DNA of 64,000 bases from Flavobacterium sp. (GCF_004295795.1 NZ_SEBR01000006.1:1-64000), one strand, 5' to 3'. Counted from the stretch's first letter, positions 50,827-59,859 are shown. Notes: generated by a model from the sequence alone, not told the origin. A program made the numbers and translations.

Positions 50827-52091
50827 CAGTTCGTCTTATAAGTGTAAACCGTAAACGGATAAAGTTTTCGGGCCGAAAATTCGCTCAGGGTACAAACGAG
50901 CAGCAACGGCAAAAGCAAAACGTAATTTCCGGTGATGCCGCAAACGAGGAAAACCGCGGTCAACGGCGCTTGTATCGTCGCGCTCAAAACGGCCGCCATT
51001 CCAACCAACATAAAATTCACGACAATCAGGTCGGCGTGAAAAAAGTGGTTGCAGACCAAGGCGAACAAAAGTCCTGAAACCGCGCCAGTGACGAGACTTG
51101 GTGCAAAAACGCCTCCGTCTCCGCCTGCCCAAAGCGCGATTGCGGTCAAAAGTGGTTTCGCCAGCAAAAGTGCGATGAGCAAAACGACGAATCCGACAGA
51201 AAATGCGCCCGAACTCGCAACAAACAACTGTTCGAGTCCGTGGTAACCGTCTCCGTAAAGTTGCGGCAACGCCAAAAGTCCGAGTCCGATGAGAAAAGCC
51301 GCGGGCAAAATCTTATATTCGGCACGCGAAAAAATCTCCGATCTCGATTTGAACCACAAAACGCTTTTGGTCATGTAAACCGAATTCAGCGCGGCAAACA
51401 ATCCGAAGACTGCGAAGTATGGCAATGCGGAAAGGTTCCAACGCGTCACCTTTACGTCGAACAAATTTGCGGGCGACAAAAAATGGCTCAAAATCAAAGC
51501 CGACAGACACGCAAAGGCCATGATCAGCAATGATTTGAAGGTTTTCTTTTTGGAAACGACCTCGATCGAAAACAAGATTCCGGCCAACGGACTGTTGAAA
51601 AGTGCGGTCAAGCCGGATGCGATGCCCGCGCAGATCATCTCGGTCTTGTACTTTCGGAAGAAATGCTGCCTGTCGTGCGTGACCGATCCTACAGCGGCCG
51701 AGGCGACAACAGTCGAAACCTCGATTCCGGTCGGTCCGCCAAAAATCACGGTCAGGAAACCATTCACGAAATGCGAAGGGATTTTGTACAATGGCAAACC
51801 TTTGCCCGATTCCAGACTGTCGAAAACTTCCGAAATTCCTTTGTTTTTCTTGTTTCGGAACAAATTTCGTCTCAAGAGATAAATCAGTCCTAGCCCGATT
51901 ATCGGGAATAAGAAAAACAGGATTTGGTGGTGAAAAGCCTTTTCGAACAGGATTTCCTCGAAATGTTCGGTAATCCATTTTAGGGCGATTGCCACGAAGC
52001 CTGACAAAAATCCGATGAGCAAAGCCACTCCGAGCAATTTTGCCCATTTGATGCTTTGCAGTTTCAAGCGAAGTTGCGTTTTGGAATCCAT
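50826..52091 (-). CDS. ClC-type chloride channel/transporter homologue
   Basis: A 421-residue membrane protein with about ten or more helices and the ClC layout. GVFAPSLVTG matches the GxFAP motif near residue 330, and GISEV at 85-89 corresponds to GIPEx. The usual GREGP motif is replaced by GPTGIE at 119-124, so the position of the gating glutamate (Glu148 in E. coli ClC) is a threonine. The external serine of GSGIP also seems replaced by lysine. This could mean uncoupled, channel-like transport or different ion choice. The ATG at 52091 (MDSKTQ) is preferred over a GTG seven codons upstream. It sits between the patatin gene and the HPP gene on the same strand. Confidence 0.87.
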   Translation of the reverse strand: MDSKTQLRLKLQSIKWAKLLGVALLIGFLSGFVAIALKWITEHFEEILFEKAFHHQILFFLFPIIGLGLIYLLRRNLFRNKKNKGISEVFDSLESGKGLPLYKIPSHFVNGFLTVIFGGPTGIEVSTVVASAAVGSVTHDRQHFFRKYKTEMICAGIASGLTALFNSPLAGILFSIEVVSKKKTFKSLLIMAFACLSALILSHFLSPANLFDVKVTRWNLSALPYFAVFGLFAALNSVYMTKSVLWFKSRSEIFSRAEYKILPAAFLIGLGLLALPQLYGDGYHGLEQLFVASSGAFSVGFVVLLIALLLAKPLLTAIALWAGGDGGVFAPSLVTGAVSGLLFALVCNHFFHADLIVVNFMLVGMAAVLSATIQAPLTAVFLVCGITGNYVLLLPLLLVCTLSEFSARKLYPFTVYTYKTN

Positions 52092-52140
52092 TGTTGCAAA
52101 GGTAAACTTCACGATCGGAAATGCCCAGAAACTTAACAGC

Positions 52141-53853
52141 CTATCTCAAAAGTTCCCAATCTTTGAGACTCGATTTTATGGCCTCGAGGACTTTTTTGCC
52201 GAGTAATTTGTTAAGCACGACTTTGGCGCCAATCCACAGCAAACTCGAGGTGAACCAATTGAGTTCCGTCGCATTCATGAGGATTTTCTGGATTCTGTCC
52301 TTTATCGGACCCAACAATTTGTCAATTTCGGATTCCTTGATTTTTGGCCAGGTCGATCCACTGGAAAACACTGGCATTTTGATCGTTCCCGGCGCCGGAC
52401 TCGCGGTGAAAATCGGGATGATCTGATACCGCATTTCCCCGGTGGCGTTCGAGGCGAATCGCGATTTGTCGACGTTGGCATAACCTTGGGCGAAAATCGG
52501 GTTCTGTTCGAGAGCGGTTTCTGGAATCGTAAAATAGTCTCTCAGGAAAATCTCGCAATTGTAGCGTCCCAAATAATAATCGTGGATTCGGAATTCCTTC
52601 GAAAGAAAGCCTCCAAAACCCGACAAAGTGCCGCAAGCGATCGCTTTTTCGCCAAAGAGTTCGTTGGTCACGTTGCCGTTCTTGTCGCGGATTTCCCTTG
52701 CGGGCGAAACGATGAAACGACTTGCGTCCGACATAAGCATCACCGCGCGATAGTCGATTGGTTTGGCGCGCATTTGCGAGGTCATGGCCGACAACGTTTT
52801 TCCAATCACCGAAAAAAGTCCCTGGCTGAACTTGAATTCCTCGGGATCTTTGCTTGGAAACGGATCGATCATCAACACAGTGTTTTCAAACGATTCGTAC
52901 ATCGAATTGACCGTCGTGAGCGTTTCCTGCCTTTGTTCCATCGTGGCATTTTGCAGCGATCGCGTCTCGATCGTGAAGTCGTCGAGCAAATCGCGCACTT
53001 TTTCGTAGGGTTCGTTGTTGATCATTCCGCCGTCGACGTTGAGCGTTTTCACGGTTTGCCCAACGAGCGGACTGTTTTTGAAGATGTCGCGAAGCCACGG
53101 AATTTCCTGCACATATTTGGTCTCGCGTTCAACGATTCTCGATTGGAGTCCGACGGGAAACGCGCCCGTTGCCATTGCCGCATCTTTCGCCGTTTTCAGG
53201 CTCGGATTGTCCTTCGAGAAATCGAGCGGAATCCAACCTGGACTCGTGGGTTTTCCGGCATCGGTTACCTCAAAACACGCATAATCGTTGTGTACCGACA
53301 TATTGTATTTTTCCTTGTGCCTTCCCGATACGAAATCGACATTGTAGTGAAATCCGCCAAGGTTCGACAGCGTCGTGAAAACCTTAACGGGCAATTCGAA
53401 ATAGTTGGGAGTGGCACGCAGATTGCCCTTGTTGGCCGACAGCATTTTTTCGGCGACTTCATCGATGAACCTCGAATTGAGCAGCGATACGATATTGCCT
53501 TCGGAAATGTCGGAATTCTCGAGCATTTTCGGGAACATGTCGCGGTGCGTCAGATCGACCCAACTGTTGTAGAGTTTGTTCTCTGGATGTTCGTCGAAAA
53601 GTTTCGAAGGTTCGGGAACCGTAACAGGCTTGATTTCGCGGTTGATCGTACTTGCCGCAAGCATCGCGGTCATTCCGCCGGCCGACGCTCCGCCCATTAT
53701 CGGGATCGTGACCTGGTGCGAAGGCACATCGGCTTGACCGCGCCTTTTCTCCCAATCTTCGAGCGCTTCGAGCAAATAATCCATGACGCCCGCCGTGTAT
53801 GCGCCCGCTGATACGGCTCCGGCCATGCAGAGACCGATTCGGAATGGTTTCAT
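52141..53853 (-). CDS. Patatin-like phospholipase family protein
   Basis: A 570-residue protein with a patatin domain at the N terminus: FRIGLCMAGAVSAGAY (oxyanion region), the nucleophile motif GGASAGG with Ser57, and the Asp of the dyad in NVDGGMINN near residue 295. Patatins hydrolyse acyl esters of lipids using a Ser-Asp dyad; both residues are intact. The C-terminal ~250 residues have no domain I recognise. No signal peptide is seen, so a cytoplasmic or membrane-surface location is likely. The ATG at 53853 starts exactly at the conserved strand; a GTG at 53925 would add 24 residues. It leads the ClC-HPP genes, 49 bases before ClC, and may form an operon with them. Confidence 0.85.
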   Translation of the reverse strand: MKPFRIGLCMAGAVSAGAYTAGVMDYLLEALEDWEKRRGQADVPSHQVTIPIMGGASAGGMTAMLAASTINREIKPVTVPEPSKLFDEHPENKLYNSWVDLTHRDMFPKMLENSDISEGNIVSLLNSRFIDEVAEKMLSANKGNLRATPNYFELPVKVFTTLSNLGGFHYNVDFVSGRHKEKYNMSVHNDYACFEVTDAGKPTSPGWIPLDFSKDNPSLKTAKDAAMATGAFPVGLQSRIVERETKYVQEIPWLRDIFKNSPLVGQTVKTLNVDGGMINNEPYEKVRDLLDDFTIETRSLQNATMEQRQETLTTVNSMYESFENTVLMIDPFPSKDPEEFKFSQGLFSVIGKTLSAMTSQMRAKPIDYRAVMLMSDASRFIVSPAREIRDKNGNVTNELFGEKAIACGTLSGFGGFLSKEFRIHDYYLGRYNCEIFLRDYFTIPETALEQNPIFAQGYANVDKSRFASNATGEMRYQIIPIFTASPAPGTIKMPVFSSGSTWPKIKESEIDKLLGPIKDRIQKILMNATELNWFTSSLLWIGAKVVLNKLLGKKVLEAIKSSLKDWELLR

Positions 53854-53964
53854 ATCTGGAGATTTTTGACTGACTTGGATTTGAGGAGGAACGCTCCGCC
53901 TGCCAACCGTGTTTTCGGAAGCCACAAGTTACGCAAATCAAGCTACCGTTTACCGACTATGTCA

Positions 53965-53994
53965 AATAAAAAAAGCAGGCTAAAAACCTGCTTT
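53965..53994 (-). terminator. Terminator of the NUMOD4-like gene
   Basis: On the minus strand AAAGCAGG (53994-53987), a seven-base loop, CCTGCTTT (53979-53972), then a T-run. It lies 20 bases after the stop codon. Confidence 0.88.
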
Positions 53995-54014
53995 CCATTG
54001 TATTGCAAAAAATC

Positions 54015-54593
54015 TTATACTTCGATGTGTCCCCAATTCTCGCCTCTCTTGATGCGATACAATTGCATCTCGCTCACGCCGAACTGTTTGGCGAGAATCT
54101 TGAGGCGCGTCTTGCGGTTCGGATCCATGATTTGTTTTTTGAGGCGGATGACCTGAGTGATAGTCAGCTTGTGGCCGTCTGACTTCTTTCGGTCTTCAAG
54201 CTGCTTCTTCTTGGCGGCCTGAACGTAAGGACTTTTCTTGTAGAAATCGAGGAATTCCTCTTTGGTAACCCATTTCAGGTTCTTGTGGTGATCGTTCGCC
54301 CTTTGTCTGTCAAGGTGAATCAGGTGAACATGTTCTTCTGACGGTTTGTCGACGAAAAATTGTCCGACGAGCTTGTAGAGGAAAATGATCTTGTTGGTGA
54401 TTTTTTCACCGTTGTTGATTTTGTAGGCAAGGACTCGGTATCCTTCGGTAGAACTACCTTTCAGTATCGTACCGTCGTCGAATTTTTCGGTAAAGCTCAG
54501 CAAACGTCCATAATTGGAAACCGCATAACGCTTGCGTAGTGGCGCGTCAATAACGATTTCCTCAAACGTTTCGGCAGCAAAGAGGCGCAGCAT
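54015..54593 (-). CDS. NUMOD4/HNH-like protein with C-terminal helix-turn-helix
   Basis: A 192-residue protein. The N terminus (about residues 8-35, with YAVSNYGRLLSF) matches the NUMOD4 motif of phage and intron-type homing endonucleases. A degenerate HNH-like segment follows (about 85-112: HVHLIHLDRQRANDHHKNLKWV), in which the usual HHxD is replaced by HLIHLD. The C-terminal third (LTITQVIRLKKQI, ILAKQFGVSEMQLYRIKRG) looks like a helix-turn-helix. It may be a DNA-binding regulator derived from an HNH nuclease. No intron or intein was seen nearby. It has its own terminator. Whether it still cuts DNA is unknown. Confidence 0.72.
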   Translation of the reverse strand: MLRLFAAETFEEIVIDAPLRKRYAVSNYGRLLSFTEKFDDGTILKGSSTEGYRVLAYKINNGEKITNKIIFLYKLVGQFFVDKPSEEHVHLIHLDRQRANDHHKNLKWVTKEEFLDFYKKSPYVQAAKKKQLEDRKKSDGHKLTITQVIRLKKQIMDPNRKTRLKILAKQFGVSEMQLYRIKRGENWGHIEV

Positions 54594-54785
54594 AGTCGTT
54601 TTAGGTTTAGTGGAAAATAATTGGTTTTTGGAATAACAAAGTTAGCATTAGGGTCGAATTGGCAACATTACCCCTATGTTATTTTGGTTTTTTTTAGGAA
54701 AAAGGGCGAAAAATGAAAGGGTTATCCGAAAAAAACCTACAACAAAACCATATTATCCTGTAAGGCAATCGCACGGGGTCAGGTC

Positions 54786-54793
54786 TAAATTTG
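54786..54793 (+). promoter_or_regulatory. Putative -7 box of the SRPBCC-protein gene
   Basis: TAAATTTG matches TAnnTTTG, 23 bases before the ATG at 54817. No clear TTG at -33. Confidence 0.4.
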
Positions 54794-54816
54794 TAACAAC
54801 AACAAATCAGACCATT

Positions 54817-55596
54817 ATGAAAACCGCAACCGACACCAAGAGAAACTTCTCGAAAATCGATTCTTCAGGAACCGATCCAAACCGATATGCAAGTGTTTCC
54901 AATTCTGACGAAGCCAGGACTTACCTCGGGGAAATCAAAAATAATTTCGGATACAAGCCAAACGTCTCGACCGTAGAAAGAATCGCGATGATCGCGGCAG
55001 GTTCGTATCTTTTGTACAAGGCCTTATCGGGCAAAAAGAAAAGCATTCCACAAGGGATCGCCGGCGGAACGATGCTGGCGCGCGGCATCAGTGGCTATTG
55101 TCCGGTCTATGACGTAGTGGGAAGCAACCCGAAACTGTCCGGAAAAAACGTGAACATCAACACCAAAGTGACAGTCGACAAAACGCCCGACCAAGCTTAT
55201 AACGAGTGGAGAGATCTGAGTAACCTTCCGAAATTCATGAAACATCTGTCAAAGGTCGAAGAGATCGATCACCTGCGCTCGCAATGGACGGCGAAAGGTC
55301 CGGCGGGAATCGGACAGATCAGCTGGAAAGCCGAAATCCTGATGCAGGAACCGGGAAAAGTCCTGAGTTGGCACTCGCTTCCTGATTCGACGATCGACAA
55401 CGCCGGAAAAGTCACGTTCAACGACATAGGAAACGGACAAACCGAAATCGAGGTCACGATCTCTTATCACGCACCGCTCGGAATCGCCGGGGAAGCCGCC
55501 GCAAAACTGCTGAATCCTTTGTTCGAAAATATGATCAGCCAAGACGTGACAGACTTCAAACACAACATCGACACGACCAAAGCGGCGTTGAATTAA
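54817..55596 (+). CDS. SRPBCC (polyketide cyclase-like) protein with DUF2892-like membrane part
   Basis: A 259-residue protein. The middle part (about residues 48-100: NVSTVERIAMIAAGSYLLYKAL, GIAGGTMLARGISGYCPVYDVVG) resembles the YgaP-like inner-membrane DUF2892 region, and about 110-255 is a START/SRPBCC fold (VTVDKTPDQAYNEWRDLSNLPKFM; SWHSLPD). This combination is common in proteins annotated as cyclase/dehydrase or stress-related. The hydrophobic-ligand-binding fold suggests lipid or quinone binding; the ligand is unknown. The ATG at 54817 is favoured over an upstream start at 54676, because that extension has no fold character and a promoter box sits between. A terminator follows. Confidence 0.82.
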   Translation: MKTATDTKRNFSKIDSSGTDPNRYASVSNSDEARTYLGEIKNNFGYKPNVSTVERIAMIAAGSYLLYKALSGKKKSIPQGIAGGTMLARGISGYCPVYDVVGSNPKLSGKNVNINTKVTVDKTPDQAYNEWRDLSNLPKFMKHLSKVEEIDHLRSQWTAKGPAGIGQISWKAEILMQEPGKVLSWHSLPDSTIDNAGKVTFNDIGNGQTEIEVTISYHAPLGIAGEAAAKLLNPLFENMISQDVTDFKHNIDTTKAALN

Positions 55597-55617
55597 GCCG
55601 ATAAAACACCAAAAAGG

Positions 55618-55651
55618 AACACCGGATCGAGTCATTCATTCGGTGTTTTTC
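55618..55651 (+). terminator. Terminator after the SRPBCC gene
   Basis: AACACCGGA and TTCGGTGTT form a nine-pair stem with one G-T pair around a loop of about 13 bases, followed by T residues. Confidence 0.8.
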
Positions 55652-55667
55652 ATTTAATCTGACCGAT

Positions 55668-56639
55668 ATGCTTATCACAAAAAAACAGGGTTTGATCGAA
55701 ATCTGGAAAATGTTCAAACGCACTTTCCAGAATTTTATAGCCGACAGAGCGCTGAAACTGAGCGCTTCCCTATCCTATTATACCGTTTTTTCGATGGCGC
55801 CTTTGCTGTTGCTCATGATTTCCCTTTTCGGATTTTTCTTCGGACGCGAAGCCGTGCAAGGCCACGTATTCAAGGAAATCAACGGATTGATCGGGAACCA
55901 GGCCGCGATACAAATCCAGCAAATCATCACCAATATGGAACTTTCGGGCAAGACCAACGTCGCGCTCATCATCGGTATCGTGACTTTGATCGTTGGTGCG
56001 ACGACGGTTTTTGGAGAAATCCAGGACTCGATCAACATCATCTGGAAAGTCAAGGCCAAACCGAAACGCGGTTGGGTAAAACTGCTCAAGGACAGGCTTT
56101 TGTCTTCCTCTTTGATTATCGGACTCGGGTTTCTGATGGTCGTTTCGCTGGTCGTGAACGGCGCGCTGATGGCTTTCAACGACTGGCTCAAAAGTTTCTT
56201 CCCTGAAATCACTTTGGTGATCTTCCAGGTTTTGAACGTCGGGATCACGTTTTTTGTCATAATGGTGTTGTTCGGAATCATTTTCAAGGTTTTGCCCGAT
56301 GCCTACATCGACTGGAAACATGTAAGAATGGGAGCGTTTTTTACGGCCTGTCTGTTCATGATAGGACGTTACCTTATCGGACTTTACATTCAGACGACGA
56401 GCACTGGAACTGCTTACGGCGCTGCCGGATCGATGATCGTGATTCTCGTTTGGGTCTACTACACGGCGGCGATCCTTTATTTCGGAGCCGAATTCACGCG
56501 CGTTTACTGCGAATTCACGGGAGCGAAAATCCGTCCGGCGGAATATGCAGTCTACGTGGAAGAACATGAGGTTGAAAAAAAAATTGACGTCATTCCGCCA
56601 AGGCAATCCGAAGCGGAAATGCCTGCCGATAAAATTTGA
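55668..56639 (+). CDS. YihY/BrkB family inner-membrane protein
   Basis: A 323-residue membrane protein with about six helices. Typical YihY/BrkB signatures are ALKLSASLSYYTVFSMAPLL near residues 30-50 and GAAGSMIVILVWVYYTAAILYFGAEFTRVY near 250-280. The family was first linked to serum resistance in Bordetella but its biochemical activity is not established. The C-terminal ~40 residues are cytoplasmic and charged. The start ATG at 55668 gives the expected length. It follows the SRPBCC gene after a terminator, so it likely has its own promoter. Confidence 0.9.
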   Translation: MLITKKQGLIEIWKMFKRTFQNFIADRALKLSASLSYYTVFSMAPLLLLMISLFGFFFGREAVQGHVFKEINGLIGNQAAIQIQQIITNMELSGKTNVALIIGIVTLIVGATTVFGEIQDSINIIWKVKAKPKRGWVKLLKDRLLSSSLIIGLGFLMVVSLVVNGALMAFNDWLKSFFPEITLVIFQVLNVGITFFVIMVLFGIIFKVLPDAYIDWKHVRMGAFFTACLFMIGRYLIGLYIQTTSTGTAYGAAGSMIVILVWVYYTAAILYFGAEFTRVYCEFTGAKIRPAEYAVYVEEHEVEKKIDVIPPRQSEAEMPADKI

Positions 56640-56732
56640 TCTGCAGTATATCCGAAATCTGAAAAACTGAAATCCGACAAACCGACAGTCCGACAATCCA
56701 AATAACCGAAAAACCATAAAAATCCAGAAATC

Positions 56733-57026
56733 ATGAACGATATTGACCACAAACACGCCTTCGACGGAAAGCAAGACCGCAATTTCCACCAGAAACCATT
56801 TGACGATGTGACCGATCCGCTTCCGCAGATCGATGAAAAATCGGCTTCATTGGCCGACAAAACGCCCGAAAAAGAAACAGGTTCGGAAGAAGAAGACAAA
56901 AAAGGCGGAAAAGAACGCGATGCTGCCGGATTCGTCGAAGAAATCAACGAAGACGACGTGCGCGACCAAGGCGACAGCACCAAAGATTGGGATGCCGAAA
57001 AAAGCCAAACGGGTCGCCACAAATAG
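56733..57026 (+). CDS. Small acidic, probably disordered protein
   Basis: A 97-residue protein of extreme composition: Asp, Glu and Lys make up much of it (for example EKETGSEEEDKKGGKERD and EEINEDDVRDQGDS), with almost no large hydrophobic residues. No signal peptide or domain is seen. It could be an intrinsically disordered stress protein or a charged partner of another factor. It lies 93 bases after the YihY gene. Coding is supported by composition and a clean ATG, but function is unknown. Confidence 0.55.
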   Translation: MNDIDHKHAFDGKQDRNFHQKPFDDVTDPLPQIDEKSASLADKTPEKETGSEEEDKKGGKERDAAGFVEEINEDDVRDQGDSTKDWDAEKSQTGRHK

Positions 57027-57161
57027 TCGCTTCGCTGCAAAACGAATTGGCAGCAATAGATTGAACCGAGGCGTCATTGTCGACCAATTGCGTTATAAAC
57101 CCATACGGAATCAAAGTCGCGACATAAATCTTTTATCGTGGAAACTTTAGCCTGCATGTGG

Positions 57162-57169
57162 TATATTTG
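57162..57169 (+). promoter_or_regulatory. Putative -7 box before the small exported protein gene
   Basis: TATATTTG matches TAnnTTTG; the first ATG of the following gene is 86 bases downstream (57256). No TTG at -33 is clear. Confidence 0.35.
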
Positions 57170-57255
57170 GGACAAAGACAGGACCAAAAATATTTGGCAT
57201 CGAAATTGACTATGTGCTTTTGAAAATGCTATTTTTAAAACCTAAAATCCTCAAT

Positions 57256-57519
57256 ATGAAAAAGATGCTGTTTTTAGCTGCTTTGCTTTTGGGCGCTTAC
57301 GTCACCGTACAAGCCCAAGACAGGCCGAAGAAAAAGACGGAAGCCGAAAAACCGCAGCCGTCCGTAAAATCAGAACCTACTCCCGAAGGCCAGGCCAACC
57401 GCCAGAAAGCCGAAGAGGAAATGAGAAAGGCTCGTGCCGAAAAACGTGCCAAGATGGAAGAAACCAAGAAAAACGTAAAAGGCCGGATCGCATCCGACAC
57501 CATTTCAGGAAAGAAATAA
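57256..57519 (+). CDS. Small exported charged protein
   Basis: An 87-residue protein. The signal peptide MLFLAALLLGAYVTVQAQ is followed by a Lys/Glu/Pro-rich, helical mature part (EGQANRQKAEEEMRKARAEKRAKMEE). The ATG at 57256 (MKKMLFL) is chosen because the upstream frame from 57214 has no signal character. It is separated from the dienelactone hydrolase gene by one base, so the two are co-transcribed. No function is known; such small charged periplasmic proteins are common in Bacteroidota. Confidence 0.7.
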   Translation: MKKMLFLAALLLGAYVTVQAQDRPKKKTEAEKPQPSVKSEPTPEGQANRQKAEEEMRKARAEKRAKMEETKKNVKGRIASDTISGKK

Positions 57520-57520
57520 C

Positions 57521-58276
57521 ATGAAAAAAATCGCCTTGGCAGTTGCGCTCGTGCTTACGACGGCAACTTTTGCCCAACTCAAAACTGTGGCTTACTCCGA
57601 TGGTTCGCAAAAACTCAACGGAATGGCCATTGCGCCTGCAAAACAATCGGCCAAGAAACCCGGGATTTTGATCCTACCGGCTTGGATGGGAATTCAGGCG
57701 CACGAAAAAGAAGTGGCCGAAAAATTGTCCAAAATGGGCTATTCGGTTCTTATCGCGGACATTTACGGAGAAGGAAATTATCCGAAAACCCCCGATGAGG
57801 CGGGAAAGATGTCAGGCAAATTCAAGACCGATTACGCTTTGTACCAAAAACGCATCCAGCTCGCGCTCGACCAATTGGTGAAACAAGGTGCGAGTGCTGA
57901 CAATATCGTCGCAATCGGTTATTGCTTTGGCGGAACGGGCGTGCTCGAAATGGCGCGTTCCAACATGAAAGTCAAAGGCGTCGTATCTTTCCACGGCGGA
58001 CTCGCAAAAGACAAATCGCGCAAGAACGAACTTATTTCGACCAAAGTGCTCGTACTTCACGGAGCCGACGATAAATTCGTAGGAAACATAGACGATTTCC
58101 AAAACGAGATGCGGGACGGAAAAGCCGATTGGCAGATGAATTATTATGCCGACGCCGTCCATGCTTTCACCGAAAAATCGGCCGGAAACGACAAATCGAA
58201 AGGCGTGGCTTACAACGAAAACGCCGATAAACGTTCCTGGAAGGCTTTTGAGGATTTTTTGGAGCAAACTTTGTAA
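57521..58276 (+). CDS. Dienelactone hydrolase family protein, exported
   Basis: A 251-residue alpha/beta hydrolase with a signal peptide (IALAVALVLTTATFAQ). The catalytic triad expected of dienelactone hydrolases is visible: nucleophile Cys135 in GYCFGG, acid around Asp183-Asp184 in HGADDKFV, and His214 in AVHAFTE. Strand LILPAWMG is typical. Cytoplasmic family members open dienelactones; exported ones often have other, unknown carbonyl-ester substrates. It is encoded one base after the small charged protein. All catalytic residues are present, so it is probably active. Confidence 0.88.
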   Translation: MKKIALAVALVLTTATFAQLKTVAYSDGSQKLNGMAIAPAKQSAKKPGILILPAWMGIQAHEKEVAEKLSKMGYSVLIADIYGEGNYPKTPDEAGKMSGKFKTDYALYQKRIQLALDQLVKQGASADNIVAIGYCFGGTGVLEMARSNMKVKGVVSFHGGLAKDKSRKNELISTKVLVLHGADDKFVGNIDDFQNEMRDGKADWQMNYYADAVHAFTEKSAGNDKSKGVAYNENADKRSWKAFEDFLEQTL

Positions 58277-58661
58277 GAGGGAAATCTCAAATTCCAATCC
58301 CGATAGCTATCGGGACAAATCCCATCCCGATAGCTATCGGAACCAAGTTGGCATATGAAGAGCTCGGATTAAACCTTCGGTTTGCTTCGGGTTCGAAAAA
58401 AACAAAACGTATATAATAAAATGTGTGATAACTCCAGGCAAGCAATGTTTGGAGTTTTTTGTTTCGGAATAACACGTCGGTTTGCGATTCGAGCCAACTG
58501 AGCAAAGCGAAGCTTTGTGAAAGTCGTAGGTAACGTTTTGGGATTTTGTCCCGATAGCTATCGGGATAGGATTTGGGATTTGGGATTTGGAATTTGCTTT
58601 TTGGGATTTGCTTTTTGGGATTTCTAAGCCTATTTTTGGACAACCAACCAACACCAAACAA
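58277..58661. repeat. Spacer with three CCCGATAGCTATCGGG palindromes
   Basis: CCCGATAGCTATCGGG (16-bp perfect palindrome) is at 58299-58314 and 58550-58565, and CCCGATAGCTATCGG at 58326-58340. A run of 'gggattt'/'ggaattt' follows (58570-58625). No gene in 58277-58661. A degenerate copy is at 11924-11938. Confidence 0.9.
58430..58460 (+). terminator. Terminator-like hairpin in the spacer
   Basis: AACTCCA (58430-58436) pairs with TGGAGTT (58450-58456) around a 13-base loop, followed by T residues. It lies 154 bases after the dienelactone hydrolase stop. Confidence 0.6.
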
Positions 58662-59810
58662 ATGTCCGGACACAGCCCACTTCGCCAAGACAAGACGTGT
58701 TTGAACTGCCGCCACGTCGTAGCCGAGCGCTATTGCCCAAATTGTGGTCAGGAAAACACCGATTCACGAAAGACTTTCCACCATCTTTTCATCCATTTTT
58801 TCGAAGACTTGACGCATTATGAAAACGCGTTCTGGAAAACGATCAGGCACTTGCTTTTCAAGCCGGGTCGACTGACCATGGAATATCTTTCGGGAAAACG
58901 GCTTTCGTATCTCGCGCCTGTCCGACTTTACATCTTCATCAGTTTCGTGACTTTCCTGCTCATCGGAATGCTCAACAATTCCGGGCACGACGAGGAAGAA
59001 TCGCACGAAGACCAGACCAAGACGGGAATGGCGCTGATTCCGACGACAGCCAACAAAGAACGCGTGAAAACAGCCGAGGATTCGTTGATCGAACAAGGAC
59101 AAGTCTTGGCGATAAAGGACGGGAAGTTCGTTTTTATGGATGTGGATTCGGCCAAACGCACGAATGCGAAATTTCGGGTCGAAAACGAAAACGAAAAGGA
59201 AGAGGAAGCCGAGGACGAAAAATACGATTCAAAAAAAAATGGCTTTTTCGACATTTCGGAGTATGACAATGTGAAGGCGTACGATTCCGCTCAGGCTTTA
59301 CTCCCGGAAAGCAAGCGCGACGCGGGCTTCAGCCACTTCATGCATCGCAGTATCATCAAGATCAACGACCGCAGCAAGGAAAAGGATTTCTTCAGGAATT
59401 TCCTCGAGGCTTTCGTACACAACATTCCCAAGGCGCTGTTTTTGTACATGCCGATTTTCGCGTTCTGGCTGTGGGTTTTCCACGGAAAGAAACGTTGGTA
59501 TTACTTCGATCACGGCATTTTCACGCTGCACTACTTTTCGTTCATGTTGCTCACTTTGTGTGTCATTTTCTGTCTTGGCGCTTTCGCGGATTGGACAAAT
59601 TCTGATATTCTGCAGAGCATCGTCGGATTCCTTTGGTTCATTACGATGTGTTGGTGGTTTTTCTATTTCTTCCGCTCGCACAGCCGATTTTACGGGGAAT
59701 CGAAAGCGATCTCACGACTGAAAAGTCTCGCATTGTATGTCATCAACATGTGGCTCATCAGCTTCTTTGTTTTGGGATTGCTCATGTATACGGCACTGAA
59801 CATGCACTGA
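58662..59810 (+). CDS. DUF3667 domain-containing membrane protein
   Basis: A 382-residue protein. The N terminus carries a zinc-ribbon-like CLNCRHV...YCPNCGQ (two CxxC pairs, residues 13-31), characteristic of DUF3667 proteins, then the FEDLTHYENAFWKTIRHL segment. Five or so hydrophobic helices follow: one at about 80-100 and four at the C terminus (about 260-380), with a charged loop between. The family has no known function. The ATG at 58662 is preferred over upstream frame positions, which read through 'gggattt' repeats. The M28 peptidase gene follows 49 bases later. Confidence 0.85.
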   Translation: MSGHSPLRQDKTCLNCRHVVAERYCPNCGQENTDSRKTFHHLFIHFFEDLTHYENAFWKTIRHLLFKPGRLTMEYLSGKRLSYLAPVRLYIFISFVTFLLIGMLNNSGHDEEESHEDQTKTGMALIPTTANKERVKTAEDSLIEQGQVLAIKDGKFVFMDVDSAKRTNAKFRVENENEKEEEAEDEKYDSKKNGFFDISEYDNVKAYDSAQALLPESKRDAGFSHFMHRSIIKINDRSKEKDFFRNFLEAFVHNIPKALFLYMPIFAFWLWVFHGKKRWYYFDHGIFTLHYFSFMLLTLCVIFCLGAFADWTNSDILQSIVGFLWFITMCWWFFYFFRSHSRFYGESKAISRLKSLALYVINMWLISFFVLGLLMYTALNMH

Positions 59811-59859
59811 TGTAACAAATTGTCTTAAATTGCTACTTACGGAAAACTAACTTTTTGAT

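Noticed and set aside
52486..53811. 441-residue plus-strand open frame antisense to the patatin gene
   Set aside because: No domain or signal, Arg/His/Phe-rich composition typical of antisense translation, and the patatin motifs on the other strand are intact.
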